Under the pieces are notes generated by a model that saw only the letters and a list, made by a program, of their open reading frames with translations, searched no databases and was not told the origin of the DNA. A program made the translations under genes and the position numbers. From WHSW01 sp963705955 (GTDB lineage: Bacteria > Actinomycetota > Thermoleophilia > Solirubrobacterales > 70-9), in assembly GCA_963705955.1 (NCBI GenBank), contig CAVPLH010000006.1, positions 1,550,001 to 1,614,000 of the forward strand: a stretch of 64,000 nt of DNA, written 5' to 3'. Positions 43,270 to 52,949 of this stretch are shown piece after piece; the stretch's first letter is position 1; each line of letters starts with the position of its first letter.

Positions 43270-44593
43270 TCAGGGCCGGCGGTCGGAGCCTGCGAGAGCG
43301 GCGATCGCCTCGAGGTGGAACTCCGTCATCTCGACCAGGTCGTCGACCTCGAGCGCCTCGTCGGCGCCGTGGGCCGCGTCGAGGTAGGCCTCGACCTCGC
43401 CGTGAAGGACCGGGGCGAACCCGTAGGCAACCGTGCCGTGGGTCGCGCGCACCCAGTGCGAGTCGGTGAAGCCGGTGTCGATGAACGGAAACAGCGTCGC
43501 CCCGGGGACGCGATCTGCGACGTAGTCCTCGAGCGCGCGGTACAGCGGCGTGTCGGTCGGCGACTCGGTGCCGCCCTCGAGCGGTTCGAGCAGCTCGAGC
43601 TCGTAGCGGAACCCGTCTCCGAGGGCGCGCTCGACGTGCTCCCGGATGTCGGCCTCCGTCTGCCCGGGGAGCGCGCGGCAGTCGCAGATCAGATCGGCGA
43701 ACGGCGGGATCACGTTCGCGGGCTCGAACGTCTGCGACCCGGTAGGCGTGACGGTCATCCTCGTCATCGCCGGGAGCAGATCGGCGAGCACCGGGTGCTG
43801 AGCGCCGGCCCAGGCGATCGCCTCGTCGGCGCTGCCGCGCAGGGCGCCGAGGGCCGTCGAGGGCGGACGCGACCACGGGCACGAGGCGGGTCGGGGCCCG
43901 CTCGGCGAGCAGCCGGTCGACGGCGGTCGCCAGATGGCGCAGCGGGTTGTCGGCGCCGTCCGGGACCGAGGCGTGGGCCGCACGCCCGAAGAGGCGCAGG
44001 CGCAACGAGGTGACCCGCTTCTCACCGACCGACACGGTCACCACCCGCCGCCCGTCGGCCAGCTCGAGCAGCACCCCGCCGCCCTCGTTGAGGGCGAAGT
44101 CGCAGCGCAGGTCGTCGCGCTCGCGCACCAGCCACGACATCCCGACGTCGGCGGTGTTGCGCTCCTCGTCCGACTCGGCGACCAGCACGACGTCACCGGC
44201 CGGGCGCCGGCCGCTGCGCGCCAGGACAGCGACCGCAACGGCGCGCGCCGCGAGCTCGCCCTTCATGTCCGCGGCGCCGCGCCCGACCAGCCGGCCGTCG
44301 CGGAGCTCCGCCGCGAAAGGTCCAACGGTCCAATCGGTGCTCGGCGCGGGGACGACGTCGGTGTGGGCGAGCAGCATCAGCGAAGGCGCCTCGCCGCGAC
44401 CCTCGAGGCGGGCGACGAGGTTGAGGCGCTCCGGGTCGGGCCCAACGAGCTCGCAATCGACGCCCGCGGCGCCGAGGTAGTCGGCGAGAAGCTGGGCGGC
44501 GGGGGTCTCGTTACCGGGCGGGTTCGAGGTGTCGAGCCGGATCAGCGCCTGAGCCAGCCCGACCACCTCGTCCCGGAGCCCGGCGTCGGTCAT
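43270..44593 (-). CDS. M20-family metallopeptidase (one frameshift)
   Basis: Last gene of the 12-gene operon, about 440 residues once corrected. M20 zinc-site motifs: LLAHTDVVPAPSTDWTVGPF, GRGAADMKGELAA, AESDEERNTADVGMSW and the C-terminal DTGFTDSHWVRATHGTVAYG. The ArgE/DapE/carboxypeptidase group hydrolyses amide bonds at the end of peptides or N-acyl amino acids. One extra C near 43853 (GGCCC for GGCC) shifts the frame in the dimerisation domain; both halves are intact. ATG 44593 overlaps the S58 gene stop as ATGA. Confidence 0.88.
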
Positions 44594-45558
44594 CGCAGCC
44601 GACGCTCGTGGGCGCCGGCGAGCCGGCGCACGGCCTCGGTCGGGAAGGCGTCCTGCATCGTGCCGTCGAGGCGCTCCGCCGGGCGGGCCGCGACGAGGCA
44701 GTTGTAGACCGCCTCGTGGGCGGCCTCGTAGGCGGCCGCGAAGTACGGGTTCAGGTCCGCGTTCTGCACGCCCCGGTCGTTCGAGGTCGAGAACGCGAGG
44801 CCGATCTCGCCCGAGCCCTGCGACGCGTAGGAGCCCGCGCGCGCGAGCCCGAGCAGCGGCCGCAGCGCGAGGCGGCGCAGCTGCTGGGCGGAGAGCGGCG
44901 CGTCGGTCGCGCAGACCGCGATGCAGGAGCCGTCGGCGGCGCTCTCGACGGCGACCGGATCGAGTCGCGAGCCGAGCAGATCGAGATACTCGCGGTCGCC
45001 GAAGTTGCACAGCAGGAGCACCCCGACGCGGTGGTCGCCGACCGCCCGCGACGCCGTTCCGATCCCGCCCGGGAAGTCGAAGCAGCTCATCCCGGTGCCG
45101 GCGCCGACGCTGCCCTCGGCCACCTCGTCTCCGAGACCCTCGAGCGCCCGGTCGACGTCGCCGGCGACGACGGTGCGCGAATCGGCCATCTCGCCGTCGT
45201 CGCACTCGCCGACGACCGGCAGAACGACCTCGCCGGGACCTCTGCCCGAGGCGAGCACCGCCGCCTGGAGGACCGTTCCGACGGCGTGCGACCCACACAG
45301 ATAGACCGGCGTCTCGATCGCGCCGGTCTCGTCGATCTCGAGGTTGGGGGTGAGGACGCCGGTGCCGTTGACGGTCGCGACACCGGCGGGCGCCGGAAGC
45401 GACGGGGGCTCGATGACGGTCACCCCGGTGCGCTCGCCGCTCGCCGCCTGGGCGTGACCGACCCGGACCCCGCGGACGTCGGTGATCGCGTTGCGGGGAC
45501 CGGGCTCGAGCTCTCCGACCGGGCCGGCGACCTCGCGCCAGCGCTCGGCCCTACCCAT
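44590..45558 (-). CDS. S58 family aminopeptidase (DmpA/P1 type)
   Basis: 322 residues. Family markers are ITDVRGVRVGHAQAASGERT, PYLCGSHAVGT-like YLCGSHAVGTVL, SVGAGTGMSCFDFPGGIGTA and ADGSCIAVCATDAPLSAQQL. The serine in DGS is the residue freed as nucleophile when DmpA-type precursors self-cleave. S58 enzymes remove N-terminal D-, L- or beta-amino acids from short peptides, an activity few other peptidases have. ATG 45558 overlaps the upstream dppF by 8 bases. It is a key clue to the operon's substrate. Confidence 0.9.
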   Translation of the reverse strand: MGRAERWREVAGPVGELEPGPRNAITDVRGVRVGHAQAASGERTGVTVIEPPSLPAPAGVATVNGTGVLTPNLEIDETGAIETPVYLCGSHAVGTVLQAAVLASGRGPGEVVLPVVGECDDGEMADSRTVVAGDVDRALEGLGDEVAEGSVGAGTGMSCFDFPGGIGTASRAVGDHRVGVLLLCNFGDREYLDLLGSRLDPVAVESAADGSCIAVCATDAPLSAQQLRRLALRPLLGLARAGSYASQGSGEIGLAFSTSNDRGVQNADLNPYFAAAYEAAHEAVYNCLVAARPAERLDGTMQDAFPTEAVRRLAGAHERRLR

Positions 45559-46534
45559 CGACCGCCTCGACCTCACGGCGCCCGAGCGTCGGGTCGTGGA
45601 GCAGGCAGGCGGCGAGCTGGTCGCGCCCACCGGTCGCGATCAGCGCCGGATCGACGCTGTCGCAGGGCTCGAAGCGCCTCGGACAGCGCGGGTGGAAGCG
45701 GCACCCGGTCGGGACGGCGGTCGCGTCGGGCAGCTCCCCGCTGAGCAGCTCGCGCGTGCCCCCGCCGGCGGCGGTCGGGACCGGGATCGCGTCGACCAGC
45801 GCCTGGGTGTAGGGATGCTGGGGGCGCTCGATCACGTCGACCGCGGTTCCCTGCTCGACCACCCGCCCCAGGTACATGACCGCGAGCCGGTCGCAGAGCG
45901 ACCACGCGAGGCTCAGGTCGTGGGTGATGAACAGGAGCGCCAGACCGCGACTGCGCTGCAGATCCAGCAGCACCGCCAGGATCTGGGCGCGCACCGAGGC
46001 GTCGAGCATCGAGACGGGCTCGTCGCAGATCAGCCCCTCGGGCTCGAGCACGAGGGCGGCGGCGATCGCGACCCGCTGGCGCTGGCCGCCGGAGAGCTGG
46101 TGCGGGTAGCGATCGAGGAAGCGCTCCGGGTCGAGGCCGACGTCCTCCAGGGCCCGCGCCATCCGTCCCTCGCGCTCCGCTTTCGCCACGCCCTGGACGA
46201 CCAGCGGCTCGGTGACGATCGTCTTCACCCGCTGGCGCGGGTTGAGCGTCTGGTAGGGATCCTGGAAGATCATCTGCACCCGCCGACGCAGCGCGTCGCG
46301 GCTGCTCTTGTCGTCGATCTCGGTGCCCTCGAGGGAGAGCGCACCGCCGACAGCCGGCTGCAGGCCGAGCATCGCCCGCGCCAGCGTCGACTTGCCGCAA
46401 CCCGACTCGCCGACGACCCCGAGGATCTCGCCCGACCGCCAATCGAGCGAGACGCCGTCGAGCGCCCGCGCGACGCCGTCGCGGGCCTTGAACTGCACCG
46501 CGAGGTCGCGGACCTCGATCAGGGTGTCGCTCAT
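45551..46534 (-). CDS. dppF: Peptide ABC transporter ATP-binding protein (DppF/OppF)
   Basis: 327 residues. Walker A GESGCGKST, signature QLSGGQRQRVAIA, Walker B LLICDEP-type GLICDEPVSMLDASVRAQIL, and switch histidine FITHDLSL. The C-terminal oligopeptide-transporter extension with cysteines (GCRFHPRCPRRFEPCDS) resembles the 4Fe-4S site of Dpp/Opp ATPases. It overlaps the upstream dppD by 4 bases and energises the same importer. Confidence 0.93.
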   Translation of the reverse strand: MSDTLIEVRDLAVQFKARDGVARALDGVSLDWRSGEILGVVGESGCGKSTLARAMLGLQPAVGGALSLEGTEIDDKSSRDALRRRVQMIFQDPYQTLNPRQRVKTIVTEPLVVQGVAKAEREGRMARALEDVGLDPERFLDRYPHQLSGGQRQRVAIAAALVLEPEGLICDEPVSMLDASVRAQILAVLLDLQRSRGLALLFITHDLSLAWSLCDRLAVMYLGRVVEQGTAVDVIERPQHPYTQALVDAIPVPTAAGGGTRELLSGELPDATAVPTGCRFHPRCPRRFEPCDSVDPALIATGGRDQLAACLLHDPTLGRREVEAVDG

Positions 46535-47540
46535 CGCGCCGGGCTCCCGCGTGCCGCCGTCTCGGTCTTCGGCCACTCTCGCCAGGGCGCGAAGTGACAC
46601 GCCGCGGACTGTCCGGCGCGGACCTCGCGCAGCGCCGGATCGGCGGAGCACTTCTCGGCGGCGTACGGACAGCGGGGACGGAACCGGCAGCCTTCGGGCA
46701 GCGCGCCCGGGTCGGGCGGGCCGCCGGGGATCGGCGCCGCCAGCCCGCGCCGCTCGCCGATCACCGGCAGCGTCTCGAGCAGCCGCTTCGTGTACGGATG
46801 CTGGGGGGCCTCGAAGACCGCGTCAACCGAGCCGGTCTCGACGATCCGCCCGGCGTACATGACGGCGATCCGGTCGCAGGTCTCGGCAAGCACCCCGAGG
46901 TCGTGGGAGATCAGGATCAGCGCCAGGCCGAGCTGCTCTCGCAGCCGCTCGAGCAGCTCCAGCACCTGCGCCTGCATGACCACGTCGAGCGCCGTCGTCG
47001 GCTCGTCGGCGATCACCAGCGACGGCCGGCAGGCGAGGGCCAGGGCGATCATCACGCGCTGGCGCTGGCCGCCGGAGAGCTGATGGGCGTAGCGGTGTCC
47101 GAGGGCGGGCGTGATCCCGACGGTGGTCAGCAGCTCGTCGATCCGCGCCCGCAGGTCCTTCGCGGAGGCGACCTGCTCGTGCAGGCGGATCGCCTCGGCG
47201 ATCTGCGCGTCGACCCGCTGCACCGGGTCGAGCGAGTTCATCGCGCCCTGGAAGACGAGCGAGACGTGGCGCCAGCGGACCAGCTTCATGCCTCGCTCGG
47301 TGCGGCGATCGATGTTGATCGGCTCGGCGAGCCCCGGCGGGCGCAGGACGATCTTCCCTGTCTGCTCGAGCGTGCCGGCAGCAGCTTCATCACCGACAGC
47401 GCCGTGGTCGTCTTCCCGCAGCCCGACTCGCCCGCGAGCCCGAGCGCCTCGCCGGGGTCGAGCGTCAGGTCGACCCCGTCGACGATCGGGTTCGCGCCGT
47501 GACTGACCCGCAGTCCGTTGATCTCGAGCAGCGCCGTCAT
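46531..47540 (-). CDS. dppD: Peptide ABC transporter ATP-binding protein (DppD/OppD; one frameshift)
   Basis: About 337 residues after correction. N-terminal part ALLEINGLRVSHGANPIVDG with Walker A GESGCGKTTTALSVMKLLPA; then, in the next frame, TLEQTGKIVLRPPG... leading to HVSLVFQGAMNSLDPVQRV, HQLSGGQRQRVMIALALACR, ADEPTTALDVVMQAQVL and LISHDLGVLAE. The C-terminal cysteine cluster GCRFRPRCPYAAEKCSAD is present. One base is missing near 47375 (GGC-ACG). ATG 47540 overlaps dppC as ATGA. Confidence 0.9.
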
Positions 47541-48442
47541 CGCTCGTCCCGCAGCCGTGGGTTGACGTACTCCTCGAACAGGTAGCCGAGCACCGCCACC
47601 GCCAGGACCAGGATCGTGATGCAGAGGCCGGGCGGGATCACGTACCACCAGGCGCCCTGGCTCGGGGCACCGGAGTCGAACGCGTTCTCGAGCATCGTCC
47701 CCCACGAGATCCGGGTCGGGTCGCCGAGCCCGAGGAAGGAGAGCGCCGCCTCGGAGAGGATCGCGACGGCGACGATCAGCACCGTGTTGGCGAAGATCAG
47801 CGGGAGCGTGTTCGGGAGGATGTGGGTCTTGATGATGTAGGGGTCGCCGGCACCCATCGCCCGCGCCCGCTCGACGAAGGCGCGCTCGCGCAGCGTGAAC
47901 ACCTGGGCACGGACGATCCGCCCGGTGCCCGCCCACGAGGTCAGCCCGATGACCAGGATCAGCACCGTGAGCGACGGGTTCAGCAGCCGGGCGAGCACGA
48001 TCATCAGCGGCAGCGTCGGGATCACCAGGAACCAGTTCTCGAGCGCGTCGAGGATCCGGTCGGTCCAGCCGCCGAAGTAACCGCCGGCGAGCCCGACGAT
48101 CGAGCCGAGGATCGACGAGATGATCGCCGCGGCGAAGCCGACGACGATCGAGACGCGCGCTCCGACGAGGATCTGGGAGAAGACGTCGGCCCCGTTCTCG
48201 GTCGTCCCGAGGATGTGGTCGAAGCTCGGCGGCGCGAGCACGTCGAGGCTCGACGCGGTCGGATCGTAGGGCGCGAGCGCGCTGCCGAAGATCGCGATGA
48301 AGACGGACAGCCCGATGATCGCGATGCCGATCCGCCCGCGCCAGGTGCCGAGCAGCAGCGCGCGAACCCGTTCCTCGCCGCGGACCTCTGCGGGCTCCGG
48401 CTCGCCGGGCAGATCGAGGACCGCTGCAGGCTCGACGCTCAT
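47537..48442 (-). CDS. dppC: Peptide ABC transporter permease (DppC/OppC)
   Basis: 301 residues from ATG 48442 (GTG 48451 is an alternative). Six membrane helices after an N-terminal cytoplasmic segment; EAA loop RAFVERARAMGAGDPYIIKT; OppC start helix RIGIAIIGLSVFIAIFGSAL and HILGTTENGADVFSQILVGA, characteristic of the family. It forms the membrane channel with DppB. Confidence 0.93.
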   Translation of the reverse strand: MSVEPAAVLDLPGEPEPAEVRGEERVRALLLGTWRGRIGIAIIGLSVFIAIFGSALAPYDPTASSLDVLAPPSFDHILGTTENGADVFSQILVGARVSIVVGFAAAIISSILGSIVGLAGGYFGGWTDRILDALENWFLVIPTLPLMIVLARLLNPSLTVLILVIGLTSWAGTGRIVRAQVFTLRERAFVERARAMGAGDPYIIKTHILPNTLPLIFANTVLIVAVAILSEAALSFLGLGDPTRISWGTMLENAFDSGAPSQGAWWYVIPPGLCITILVLAVAVLGYLFEEYVNPRLRDER

Positions 48443-48454
48443 GATCGGCACCCT

Positions 48455-49422
48455 TCATTGCGACTGCACCCGCGGGTCGAGGTAGAAGTAGAGGCAGTCG
48501 GCGATCAGGTTGGCGACGATCACCCCGACCGAGAAGACGAGGAAGGTTCCCTCCAGCACCGGGAAGTCCTTGTCGTTGATCGCCTGGAAGCTGAGCTCGC
48601 CGAGGCCCGGCCAGGAGAAGATCGTCTCGATCGTGATCGCGCCGCCGGCGACGGCGCCGAACTGGATCGCCGACAGGGTGACGAGCGGCAGCAGCGCGTT
48701 CGGAACCGCGTGGCTGCGGACGACCCGGTGCCAGGGCAGGCCGGTCGCCCGCTTCACGGTGACGAAGTCCTCGGTCAGGACGTCGACCATCGACGAGCGC
48801 ATGATCAGGAAGTACTGGCCGAGCAGCATCAGGGTCATCGCGGTCGCCGGCAGGATCAGGTGGTCGAGGACGTCGGTGGCCTCCGCCCACCAGCTCGGAA
48901 ACTCGACCCCTGGGGTCATCTGCAGGCCGGACGGGAAGATCGGTATCCAGACGGCGAAGACGAGGATCAGGATGATCCCGATCCAGTACTCCGGCGCCGC
49001 GTACGTGAACAGGCTGAAGCCGAGCAGGCCGTCGTCGGCCTTCTTCCCCCGCCGGGTCGCGGCCATCACCCCCATCCAGCTACCGAGCAACGTCGCCAGC
49101 AGCGTCCCGGTGCCGACCAGCAGCAGGGTCCAGGGCACCGCGTCCTTGATCTCGGTCCAGACCTGCTCGCGGCTCTGCTGGCTGACCCCGAGGTCGAGCG
49201 TCAGCGTGTCCCCGACGTAGTCGGTGAACTGCCCGAGCAGCGGCTTGTCGAGGCCGTAGTCGGCCTTCAGCTTCTCGATCTCCTCGGGGTCGAACCCGGC
49301 AGCCGCGCGAGCTGGGTCGTCGGGTCGCCCATGACCCGGAAGAGAAAGAAGTTGAAGATGATCACGAACGCGATCGTCACCACCGCCCCGACGAGCTTGC
49401 CCGCGAGCCAGCGGCCGCTCAT
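48455..49422 (-). CDS. dppB: Peptide ABC transporter permease (DppB/OppB; one frameshift)
   Basis: About 323 residues after correction. Starts SGRWLAGKLVGAVVTIAFVI and FRVMGDPTTQLARLPG, continuing in the next frame as FDPEEIEKLKADYGLDKPLL then GQFTDYVGDTLTLDLG, as OppB/DppB normally do. The EAA loop is VKRATGLPWHRVVRSHAVPN. One G is missing near 49295 (GGG for GGGG). The gene lies 10 bases downstream of the binding protein. Confidence 0.9.
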
Positions 49423-49432
49423 CGTCGGCCCC

Positions 49433-51250
49433 TCATTCCTCGACCTCCAGCGGCTCGCGTTCGCGGCGGCGGCTCTGGCGCGAGCCGAGGAACCAGCCAC
49501 CGACCCCGAAGACGATCGCGGCGACGATCGCGAGGCCCGGCGATTGCCCGCCGCCCTCGTCCGAGCCGCCGCCGGCCACCGGTGTGATCGACAGCAGCGG
49601 CTCGTAGCCGACCTGCTCGCAGATGATGTCCCCGGTCGTCGTCCTCGGGACAGGACTGGCTCGACGTTGGCGACCGTGTCGGTGCGGTAGGCCTGCAGGT
49701 TCGGGTCGTAGGTGAGGACGATGTACGGCAGGTCGCGCTGGGTGATCGCGACCATCTTCTGGATGATCGCCTTGCGCTCCGGGACGTCGAAGGTCCCGGC
49801 CTGCTCGGCGAACAGCCGGTCGTAGTCGGGGTTGTCGTAGAAGGAGTCGGAGAGGCCGCCGATCTCCGAGCTCAGGAAGAGGCTGAGCAGGAAGCTCGGG
49901 TCGTACGGGTCGCCGCCCCAGCCCCAGATGAAGGTGTCGAAGTCCGGCGCCGGCTTGCCGTCGACCTTCTGGATCGTCAGGTCGGTGAGCTTGTCGACGC
50001 TGACCACCTGGACGTTGAACTGAACCCCGATCTGCCTTCGCCTCCTCGGCGACCAGCTTCGCCGCCTGGATGTTGTAGGAGGACTCGGAGCGCACGTAGA
50101 GGTCGAACTCGAGCCGCTCGTCGCCCTTCGTCCGCACACCGTCGTCGCCCATCACCCAGCCGGCGTCGTCGAGGATCTGGTTGCCCATCTCCGGGTCCAG
50201 CGGATAGTCCTGCTCGGGCTGCTGGTAGAAGGTCTTGTAGAACTCGGGCAGGATCCCGTGGGCGGGGAACGAGGTGTCGCGGGCGGCGATCGTGTTGATC
50301 CGCTCGCGGTCGATCGCGTAGGCGATCGCCTGGCGCACATCCCGGTCCTGGACCGCGGGGTTGAACTGGGCGTCCGGGCACTTGTCCGCCGGGCACAGGT
50401 TGAACGCGAGCTCGGTGTATGAGGGCGAGGCGCTCGCGACCGTCTCGATGTTGGGCTCGTCGCCGAGGCGGGCGAAGTTGTTCGACGAGACCTCGACCAC
50501 CATGTCGACCTCGCCGAGCTGCAGGGCGCGCTCGACCGCGTCCTGGTTGCCGTACTTGATGTACTGGATCTGGTCGAAGGACGGCTCCGGACCGCGGAAG
50601 TTCGGGTTCCGCTCCATGCGGATGATCTTTCCCCGCTCGTACTCGGTGACGATGTACGGCCCGCTGCCGACCAGCGGCAGGTCCGGCTTGTAGGTCCCGG
50701 TGAGGTCCTTGAGCGGCACCTTCCCCCAGATGTGCTTCGGGAGGATGTAGATGAACAGGCCGCCGACGATCCGCGCGTCCGGCCGGCGGGTGTGGATGAC
50801 GACCGTGGTCGGGTCCGGGGTGTCGATCCGGGTCACGTTCGAGGTGTAGTTGGTGAACAGGGCGCCGTTGTCGCCGAGCACCTCGAGCGACCACTTGACG
50901 TCCTCGGAGGTGATCGGCTTGCCGTCCGACCACTTCGCGTCCGGGTCGAGCTTGAAGGTGACCGTCTTCTTGTCGTCGGAGACGGTCCAGCTCTGTGCGA
51001 TGCCCGGGGCCGGCGAGAGGTCCTTGGGGTCGAAGTTGACCAGCAGGTCCCAGTTCATCGCCCAGACGTTGTAGTCCTCCTCGTCGAGGCCGGTGAACGG
51101 GTTCAGCGTCGCCGCATCCTGGGCCCAGCCGATCCGCAGCACGCTGCCGCCGGAGGAGTCCTGCGCCGTCGCGGAGCCGGATACGGCGAGCGCCAGCGCG
51201 ATCGTCGCCGAGAGCAGGCTGAAGCCGATCGAGATCCGTCTCAGGGTCAT
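49433..51250 (-). CDS. Peptide ABC transporter substrate-binding protein with C-terminal membrane anchor (two compensating frameshifts)
   Basis: About 605 residues, SBP family 5. Signal peptide TLRRISIGFSLLSATIALAL ending ATAQ; mature part SVLRIGWAQDAATLNPFTGL, GIAQSWTVSDDKKTVTFKLD, NGALFTNYTSNV, RQAIAYAIDRERINTIAARD and IVLTYDPNLQAYRTDTVANV. Frame changes at about 50032 (+1) and 49652 (-1) cancel. Unusually there is a C-terminal membrane helix (SPGLAIVAAIVFGVGGWFLG) followed by a basic tail (SRQSRRRERE), so the binder is anchored by its C-terminus rather than by a lipid. It starts at ATG 51250 overlapping the S66 stop. Confidence 0.9.
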   Translation of the reverse strand: MTLRRISIGFSLLSATIALALAVSGSATAQDSSGGSVLRIGWAQDAATLNPFTGLDEEDYNVWAMNWDLLVNFDPKDLSPAPGIAQSWTVSDDKKTVTFKLDPDAKWSDGKPITSEDVKWSLEVLGDNGALFTNYTSNVTRIDTPDPTTVVIHTRRPDARIVGGLFIYILPKHIWGKVPLKDLTGTYKPDLPLVGSGPYIVTEYERGKIIRMERNPNFRGPEPSFDQIQYIKYGNQDAVERALQLGEVDMVVEVSSNNFARLGDEPNIETVASASPSYTELAFNLCPADKCPDAQFNPAVQDRDVRQAIAYAIDRERINTIAARDTSFPAHGILPEFYKTFYQQPEQDYPLDPEMGNQILDDAGWVMGDDGVRTKGDERLEFDLYVRSESSYNIQAAKLVAEEAKADRGSVQRPGGQRRQAHRPDDPEGRRQAGAGLRHLHLGLGRRPVRPELPAQPLPELGDRRPLRLLLRQPRLRPAVRRAGRDLRRPGAQGDHPEDGRDHPARPAVHRPHLRPEPAGLPHRHGRQRRASPVPRTTTGDIICEQVGYEPLLSITPVAGGGSDEGGGQSPGLAIVAAIVFGVGGWFLGSRQSRRREREPLEVEE

Positions 51251-52248
51251 CAGGAGCCTCCGTTTCCGCGTTTGTCCATTCTCGGGTCGACCGCCGCCTC
51301 GACGACGTCGAGCGTCTTCGCGCCGCCGTCGAGGCGAACCGTCGCCCCGAGCGGCATCGTCGCCATGTGCCTGCCGTGGCCGACCGGGAGGTTGGCGATC
51401 GCCGGGATCCCGAGCGGGGCGATCAGCTCGTCGAGCATCTCCTCGACCGAGAGCGTCGACTCCGGCCCCTCCGGCACGGTCTGGTAGTTGAGGTTCACGT
51501 TCGTGCCGAAGACGAAGCCGGCGACGCGTTCGAGCTTGCCGGCCCGGACCAGGTGGTTGAGCGCCGTGTCGATCAGGTACGGCTCGGTGTTCAGGTCCTC
51601 GACCATCAGGATGCAGCCGTCGGTCTCGACCTCGAACGGGGTGCCGATGCTCGCGCACAGCAGCGTCAGGCAGCCGCCGACCAGCCGCGCCTCCGCCGTT
51701 CCCTCACCGACGGTGAGCACGTAGGGGTCCTCGGGATCCTCGAACACGCGCCCGAGCGGCTCTGCCTCGAAGGCGCGGTGGAACCAATCCTTGGTCTCCG
51801 CGGTGAGCTCCTTGCGGCGGCGCGTGAAGCGGAGGAAGTTCGGGCCGTAGAACGTCACCCAACCGGCGTGGGAGGCGAGCGCCAGGTGCAGGGCCGTGAT
51901 GTCCGAGAAGCCGCAGACGATCCGCGGCTCCCCCACGGCGCCCCAGTCGATCAGGTCGTAGAGCCGCGCCGTCCCGTAGCCGCCGCAGAGCGCGTGGACC
52001 ATGTCGATCCCGGGCTCGCTCAGCGCCCACTGCAGGTCCGCGGCTCGCTCCTCGTCGGTCCCCGCGAGGTAGCCGTGCACCTTGCGGTAATTCGGTCCGA
52101 AGACGACGCGGTGCCCGCGGGCCTCGAAGTACGCGGTCGCCTGCTCGGTCTCCGAGCGGGTCTGCGGGGGGCTCGCCGGCGCGACGACGGCGATCGTCGC
52201 CTGCTCGGGGAGCGCCGGGGGCTTGATCCGAGCCGCAGGTCCGCTCAT
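51250..52248 (-). CDS. S66 family peptidase (LD-carboxypeptidase / MccF-like)
   Basis: 332 residues. Nucleophile S115 in VCGFSDITALHLAL, catalytic glutamate in LMVEDLNTEPYL and histidine in LPVGHGRHMAT. The family splits into LD-carboxypeptidases (murein recycling) and MccF-type enzymes that inactivate imported peptide-nucleotide antibiotics. The early CGGYGTARLYDLIDW segment is common to both. It lies directly upstream of the importer genes, ATG 52248 overlapping the TetR stop, so it probably acts on the imported compound. Confidence 0.9.
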   Translation of the reverse strand: MSGPAARIKPPALPEQATIAVVAPASPPQTRSETEQATAYFEARGHRVVFGPNYRKVHGYLAGTDEERAADLQWALSEPGIDMVHALCGGYGTARLYDLIDWGAVGEPRIVCGFSDITALHLALASHAGWVTFYGPNFLRFTRRRKELTAETKDWFHRAFEAEPLGRVFEDPEDPYVLTVGEGTAEARLVGGCLTLLCASIGTPFEVETDGCILMVEDLNTEPYLIDTALNHLVRAGKLERVAGFVFGTNVNLNYQTVPEGPESTLSVEEMLDELIAPLGIPAIANLPVGHGRHMATMPLGATVRLDGGAKTLDVVEAAVDPRMDKRGNGGS

Positions 52249-52949
52249 CGTGCCGCCACCGCCTGCCGGGAGACGCTTTCGATCGCTTCGTCGATCAGCT
52301 GCGCCGAGGCCTGCAGCGAGCCGAGCACCAGCTCGACGTGGAGCTCCGCCACCTGCTCGAGCTTCAGCGGCCCGCGTGGATCGAACCAGAGCGCGACCCC
52401 GGTGCACTGCAGGAGGATCGCGTAGGTCGCGACGTGGGCATCCGAGGCGCGCAGCGACCCGTCGCGAATGCCGTCGCGGATCATCTCGCTGAAGATCGCC
52501 TGGTAGTCGTCGCGCTTCGCGATCAGTGCCCCTCGCGGCGCCTCGGTGAGGGCGCGGATCTCGCTGTCGGTGACGAACGCCGCGCGTGGGTGCAGTCCGT
52601 GGAAGACGACGTGCTCGCGGACCGCCGCAGCCAGTCGCAGCGCGGGGCGCCGGTGGCGGCCGATCGCCGCGATCACCTTCTCGGTCAGCTGCTCCATGAA
52701 GTCGTCCTGGAGCTGGACGAGGATCGCTTCCTTGTTCGAGTACCAGTGATAGATGGCCGCCGGCTGCACGCGCGCGGCGGAGGCGATCGCGCGCATCGGC
52801 GTCGCGTGGTAGCCGCGGCGGGCGAACAGCTCGACCGCCGCCTCGTGGATCGCCTCGCGGGTCTCCGGACCGCGCCGACTCGACGAGCGGCCGTCGGTGG
52901 TCGACCCACCGCGGGCATCCCCGGCGAGGATCGCGTCGGACTCAGCCAA
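52245..52949 (-). CDS. TetR-family transcriptional regulator (TTG start)
   Basis: 234 residues. N-terminal helix-turn-helix IHEAAVELFARRGYHATPMR then AIASAARVQPAAIYHWYSNK; the remainder is the ligand-binding helical domain. It lies inside the operon, overlapping kce by 8 bases, so its likely role is to repress the operon until the substrate or an acyl-CoA intermediate is present. TTG 52949 is the only start that gives the usual length. Confidence 0.88.
   Translation of the reverse strand: MAESDAILAGDARGGSTTDGRSSSRRGPETREAIHEAAVELFARRGYHATPMRAIASAARVQPAAIYHWYSNKEAILVQLQDDFMEQLTEKVIAAIGRHRRPALRLAAAVREHVVFHGLHPRAAFVTDSEIRALTEAPRGALIAKRDDYQAIFSEMIRDGIRDGSLRASDAHVATYAILLQCTGVALWFDPRGPLKLEQVAELHVELVLGSLQASAQLIDEAIESVSRQAVAAR

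Noticed and set aside
43853..50032. Programmed ribosomal frameshifting in the importer genes
   Set aside because: No slippery heptamer with a downstream structure recurs, and both +1 and -1 changes are needed; indel error is simpler.
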